Part shown: one piece after another, positions 61,069 through 64,000 of the stretch | How the letters are laid out: every line of letters starts with the position of its first letter | Position numbering within the stretch: the stretch's first letter is position 1 | DNA from: Nocardia sp. NBC_00403 | GTDB lineage: Bacteria; Actinomycetota; Actinomycetes; Mycobacteriales; Mycobacteriaceae | Direction: 5' to 3' | Length of the DNA stretch: 64,000 nt | Assembly (NCBI RefSeq): GCF_036046055.1 | Contig: NZ_CP107939.1 | Coordinates: 558,001-622,000, forward strand | Notes under the pieces: generated by a model | The model's input: only the letters and a program-made list of their open reading frames with translations | Database searches by the model: none | Told to the model about the DNA's origin: nothing | Program-made: the position numbers and the translations under genes

Positions 61069-61755
61069 TTACCAAGCTGAGGCCAAATCGGCATGTTGAC
61101 AGATCCACGCATGCATTGCGATTCCCGCCGCGACGCCGGCATTGATACTGCGGGTCGAACCGAACTGGGCGATCGAGACCGTCATGACCGCCGCGTCCTT
61201 CGCATGCTGGGTGACGCCGGGGCCTTCCTGCCCGAAAAGCAGCAGGCAGCGGCGCGGCAGCACCGCGGTTTCCAGCGGCACCGAGCCAGGCGTGTTGTCC
61301 ACCGCGACCACCGTGAGATCCGCGCGCGCGGCGTAGGCGAGCAGCTCGGCCATATCGGTGTGATGCTCGATGTGCTGGTAACGGTCGGTGACCATGGCGC
61401 CGCGGCGATTCCACCGCCGCCTGCCGACGATGTGCACAGCGGCCGCGGCAAAGGCGTTCGCGGTGCGCACCACGGTGCCGATATTCGCGTCGTGCCCGAA
61501 GTTTTCGATGGCCACATGGAAAGGGTGCCTGCGCCGGTCGATATCGGCGATGATGGCCTCGCGCGTCCAATAGCGGTAGGCGTCGACCACATTGCGGCGG
61601 TCGCCGCCCGCGAGCAGCTCCTTGTCGAAGCGCGGATCCTCCGGCGGCGGTTCGGTGTGCTCGTCGGCCCACGGGCCGACACCGTGCGGATGCTCGCCCC
61701 ACTCGGTGGGTCCTGGCGGCTCCTGCTCCGAGGTGCCCGACACTGGGTCATTCAC
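61069..61755 (-). CDS. SpoU/TrmH-family RNA 2'-O-methyltransferase
   Basis: 228 residues from GTG 61755; the longer open frame to 62004 overlaps the DUF4190 gene and looks non-coding. SPOUT signatures are present: IENFGHDANIGTVVRTANAF (motif 1 with Asn and Arg), CLLLFGQEGPGVTQHAKDAA (motif 2) and STRSINAGVAAGIAMHAW (motif 3). These enzymes methylate ribose 2'-OH in tRNA or rRNA using SAM bound in a trefoil knot. The acidic N-terminal 50 residues are poorly conserved. Target RNA cannot be inferred. Confidence 0.9.
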   Translation of the reverse strand: MNDPVSGTSEQEPPGPTEWGEHPHGVGPWADEHTEPPPEDPRFDKELLAGGDRRNVVDAYRYWTREAIIADIDRRRHPFHVAIENFGHDANIGTVVRTANAFAAAAVHIVGRRRWNRRGAMVTDRYQHIEHHTDMAELLAYAARADLTVVAVDNTPGSVPLETAVLPRRCLLLFGQEGPGVTQHAKDAAVMTVSIAQFGSTRSINAGVAAGIAMHAWICQHADLASAW

Positions 61756-61814
61756 TCGGATGATGCTAATTCCGGTCGCGACACCGCCGTCACACGAGGC
61801 GGATGCGCGCGGGC

Positions 61815-62144
61815 TCAATAGCTCGAGCTGGTGAGCGCGCCGGCGATACCGAGAACCACGAAGAACACCACGAACAGCAAGCCGACGATGATCATCACCG
61901 AACCGATGATGCCGCACACGTAGCCGACCATGACATTGTTGCGTCCGCCCATCGCGCCGCCCGACGCGTCGATCTCGTTGAGCGCCCTCTTGCCCATCAC
62001 CCACGCGAACGGTCCGAGCACCTGGCAGAACGCCAGACCGAGGACACCGAGAATCAAGATCAGGGTGGCCTGCGGATGTTCCTGCGGCGGGCCATAGCCA
62101 TAGGGTGAATAGCCGTACTGCGGCGGTGGTGGCGGGTAGCTCAT
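61815..62144 (-). CDS. DUF4190 membrane protein
   Basis: 109 residues: a Pro/Tyr/Gly-rich N-terminus (PPPPPQYGYSPYGYGPPQ) and two membrane helices (LILILGVLGLAFCQVLGPF and GIIGSVMIIVGLLFVVFFVV) separated by GKRALNEIDASGGAMGGRN. This is the DUF4190 arrangement, where the G-K/R-x-A-L-x-E-I motif joins the helices. Usually of unknown function. Divergent from the histidine kinase across a small palindrome. Confidence 0.9.
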   Translation of the reverse strand: MSYPPPPPQYGYSPYGYGPPQEHPQATLILILGVLGLAFCQVLGPFAWVMGKRALNEIDASGGAMGGRNNVMVGYVCGIIGSVMIIVGLLFVVFFVVLGIAGALTSSSY

Positions 62145-62160
62145 GCGTGGATGGTAGTTA

Positions 62161-62178
62161 GGTGTAGCTGGCTACACC
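62161..62178. promoter_or_regulatory. 18-bp palindrome between the DUF4190 gene and the sensor kinase
   Basis: GGTGTAGC TG GCTACACC is perfectly symmetric and lies 17 bases before the DUF4190 ATG and 58 before the kinase ATG. Flanking ATGG and CCAT extend the symmetry loosely. It could be the binding site of the response regulator encoded just downstream. Confidence 0.5.
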
Positions 62179-62235
62179 ATCCATTCGGCGGACAGCTCCA
62201 TCGAATCCCACGGCCACGACGACAACCATGGAGCC

Positions 62236-63612
62236 ATGACCGAGACAGACACCGATCCGACCATCGTGCTGGCCGTGCCGACCGGACCCCCCGGCCGATC
62301 CGCCGCCCAGCAAGTGCTTCGCGCGGTGCTACGGGCGCCGATCGAGGCGCGGACCTGGAAGGAATTCGCCTACGTCTTCACGGTTTTCGTGCTCGGCTGC
62401 GTCGCCATCGCCTATGTGATCTTCGGCTTCCTCGGCGGGCTGTTCGCCTCGATCTTCATCATCGGGTTATGGGTGCTCGCACTGGTATTCCTGGGCGGGC
62501 GGACCTGGGGCCGGGTCTATCGCGCACTATGCAAGGACCTGCTCGGCACACCGGTCGTCGCACCGCCACGCTTCGCGCCGCAGCCGGGGCTGTTCGGATT
62601 CTTGAAGAGCGCGTTCACCGATCGGGCCTGCTGGCGGGCCATCCTCTTCCTCTTCGCCCAAGCCGTGCTCGGCGTCTTCGTCGGCTATTTCGTGCTCATC
62701 GTGATAGCCGCGGTGCTGTTCACAGCGATCTCGCCGATTCCGTGGGTGCTGTTCCACCCGACGAATGTCGACGACAACGGCGTCGAGCATCATTCGCTCA
62801 CGCAGTTCGGTTCTTTCTATATCGACACCTGGCCCAAGGTGCTGCTGTTCTCGGCGATCGGCATCCTCGGTTGCTTCGCTTTGCCGTGGCTGTTGCGTGG
62901 CACCTGTCTGCTGCACCGAGCGCTCACGGTCACGTTGCTCGCCGCGACGGCGCGCGATACCCAGGTCGCCGAACTACAGGCGAGCCGGAGGGCCGCGGTC
63001 GAGAATGCGGCGGACACGCTGCGCCGGGTGGAGCGGGATCTACACGACGGCACCCAGGCGCGCTTGGTCACCATCGCTATGGCCCTCGGGCGGGCCGAGG
63101 AGCGGCTGGCCGTGGGCGGCGACCCCGCCGATCTGATCGCCGACGCGCATGCCAGTTCCAAAGAGGGGTTGACCGAACTGCGCGAGCTTGTACGCGGAAT
63201 CCATCCGCCCGCACTGGAACTCGGGTTGGCGCCGGCCCTGGAAACCCTGGCGGCGCGCTGCGCGGTTCCGGTGGAGCTGCGGGTTCATCTGCCGCAACGG
63301 CCGCACCCCGCCATCGAGGCGATCGCCTACTTCTCTGTTGCCGAACTGCTCACCAATGTGGTCAAACATGCCCATGCCGACCGCGTCTGGGTGTCGGTGG
63401 TGCCGACCGACATTCGAACCATCGCGGTCACCGTGCGCGACAACGGAATCGGCGGTGTACTGCTACCCATGGCGGGCGAACACACCGCGGGCAGCGGACT
63501 CACGGGCCTGGCGGCGCGAGCGCGCGCCGTCGACGGCACTCTCACCGTGCAGAGCCCGACGGGCGGACCCACCGCGGTGACCATCCTGCTACCGAAAGCC
63601 GGGCCGCAATGA
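62236..63612 (+). CDS. Sensor histidine kinase (NarL-type HisKA_3)
   Basis: 458 residues. Four membrane helices lie in the first 230 residues (YVFTVFVLGCVAIAYVIFG, LFASIFIIGLWVLALVFLGG, AILFLFAQAVLGVFVGYFVL, LLFSAIGILGCFALPWLL). The dimerisation box RVERDLHDGTQARLV carries the phospho-accepting His270, and the HATPase domain has ELLTNVVKHAHADRVWV with the N box, DNGIGG and GSGLTGLAARARAVDG. No dedicated sensor domain is present, so it may sense a signal in the membrane. The stop overlaps the response-regulator start. Confidence 0.93.
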   Translation: MTETDTDPTIVLAVPTGPPGRSAAQQVLRAVLRAPIEARTWKEFAYVFTVFVLGCVAIAYVIFGFLGGLFASIFIIGLWVLALVFLGGRTWGRVYRALCKDLLGTPVVAPPRFAPQPGLFGFLKSAFTDRACWRAILFLFAQAVLGVFVGYFVLIVIAAVLFTAISPIPWVLFHPTNVDDNGVEHHSLTQFGSFYIDTWPKVLLFSAIGILGCFALPWLLRGTCLLHRALTVTLLAATARDTQVAELQASRRAAVENAADTLRRVERDLHDGTQARLVTIAMALGRAEERLAVGGDPADLIADAHASSKEGLTELRELVRGIHPPALELGLAPALETLAARCAVPVELRVHLPQRPHPAIEAIAYFSVAELLTNVVKHAHADRVWVSVVPTDIRTIAVTVRDNGIGGVLLPMAGEHTAGSGLTGLAARARAVDGTLTVQSPTGGPTAVTILLPKAGPQ

Positions 63613-64000
63613 CCATGCCACCGTCCAGCACACCATTGCGCATCGTGATCGCCGAAGACAGCGCGATCCTGCGTGACGGACTCGCGAGCCTGCTCACCGA
63701 GCGCGGCCACGAAGTGGTCGCCATGGTCGGTGACGCGAGCACACTGAGCGACGTGGTCGGCACCCACAATCCCGATGTCGCCGTGGTGGACGTGCGCATG
63801 CCACCGTCCTTCACCGACGAGGGCCTGCTGGCCGCGATCGAGCTGCGCAGGAAGTACCCGATGACCGGGGTGCTGGTCTTCTCCCAGTGGATCGAAACCC
63901 GCTACGCCACCGAACTTCTCGCGGGCGGTGCCAACGGTGTCGGCTATCTGCTCAAGGATCGGGTCGCCGATGTACGCGACTTCATCGACGCATTGAACCG
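63609..64000 (+). CDS. NarL-family response regulator, cut by the window edge
   Basis: Open from ATG 63609 to the last base, 130 residues visible. The receiver domain begins LRIVIAEDSAILRDGL with the acidic pair Glu16/Asp17, the phospho-acceptor Asp61 lies in VAVVDVRMPP, and the conserved Lys is in GYLLKDRVAD. The DNA-binding LuxR-type domain would lie beyond 64000. The start overlaps the kinase stop (ATGA), so it is translationally coupled and the cognate partner of the kinase. Confidence 0.95.
   Translation, partial: MTMPPSSTPLRIVIAEDSAILRDGLASLLTERGHEVVAMVGDASTLSDVVGTHNPDVAVVDVRMPPSFTDEGLLAAIELRRKYPMTGVLVFSQWIETRYATELLAGGANGVGYLLKDRVADVRDFIDALN

Overview
The window is GC-rich actinobacterial DNA, most likely from Nocardia or a close mycolata relative. 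The support is indirect. There is an F420-dependent glucose-6-phosphate dehydrogenase that aligns residue for residue with the mycobacterial enzyme, a fused HadA/HadB-type dehydratase as expected in mycolic-acid producers, a SAM-IV riboswitch, and blocks of gene order matching what I recall of Mycobacterium tuberculosis: fgd with pta and ackA (Rv0407-0409); rhodanese then metZ (Rv0390-0391); and purA to GH76 (Rv0357c-Rv0365c). No rRNA, intact tRNA or CRISPR array was seen.

Layout. 1-7 kb: an unidentified gene end, a truncated P450, ackA and pta (acetyl-phosphate pathway), a deazaflavin-dependent nitroreductase-like protein and fgd (source of reduced F420), then a 34-bp tandem repeat. 7-10 kb: a HAD phosphatase, a small unknown protein, and a DJ-1/MarR operon with two tandem operators. 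9.7-12.2 kb: accessory DNA with a His/Cys protein and its divergent partner of a type VII secretion-associated family, plus an integrase remnant. 12.2-17.8 kb: rpiB-like gene, metZ and rhodanese under a SAM-IV riboswitch, fprA behind a DtxR/IdeR-type palindrome, and an amidohydrolase. 17.9-24.5 kb: a second accessory island with a SUKH protein, DUF6188, another probable immunity-like protein, DUF456, a second copy of the His/Cys plus type VII-associated pair flanked by ~97-bp direct repeats, gene fragments and a secreted trypsin-like protease.

24.7-43.4 kb is mostly flexible metabolism and its regulators: FAD monooxygenase/TetR, alpha-methylacyl-CoA racemase, Nudix, SDR/TetR, a DUF3558 lipoprotein, a Tn3 transposase remnant next to an ECF41-like sigma factor with a flavin oxidoreductase, MocR/alkyltransferase, MFS/MarR and a large LuxR-type ATPase regulator. 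Several divergent regulator-target pairs carry clear palindromes between them. 43.5-61.8 kb is a conserved core block: purA, an M50 protease, FUSC, DUF3151, a long low-complexity membrane protein, HadAB, DUF4185, quinone oxidoreductase/MarR, an excalibur protein, an EmbR-like BTAD-FHA regulator, fba, two DedA proteins, GH76 and an RNA methyltransferase. The window ends in a two-component system cut by the right edge.

The best candidate for something new is the duplicated His/Cys plus type VII-associated cassette. Two diverged copies lie 11 kb apart, each among integrase, transposon or gene fragments and, for the second copy, immunity-type genes. A second candidate is a perfect 151-bp tandem duplication upstream of fba and dedA, in which each copy can fold into a stem of about 31 bp.
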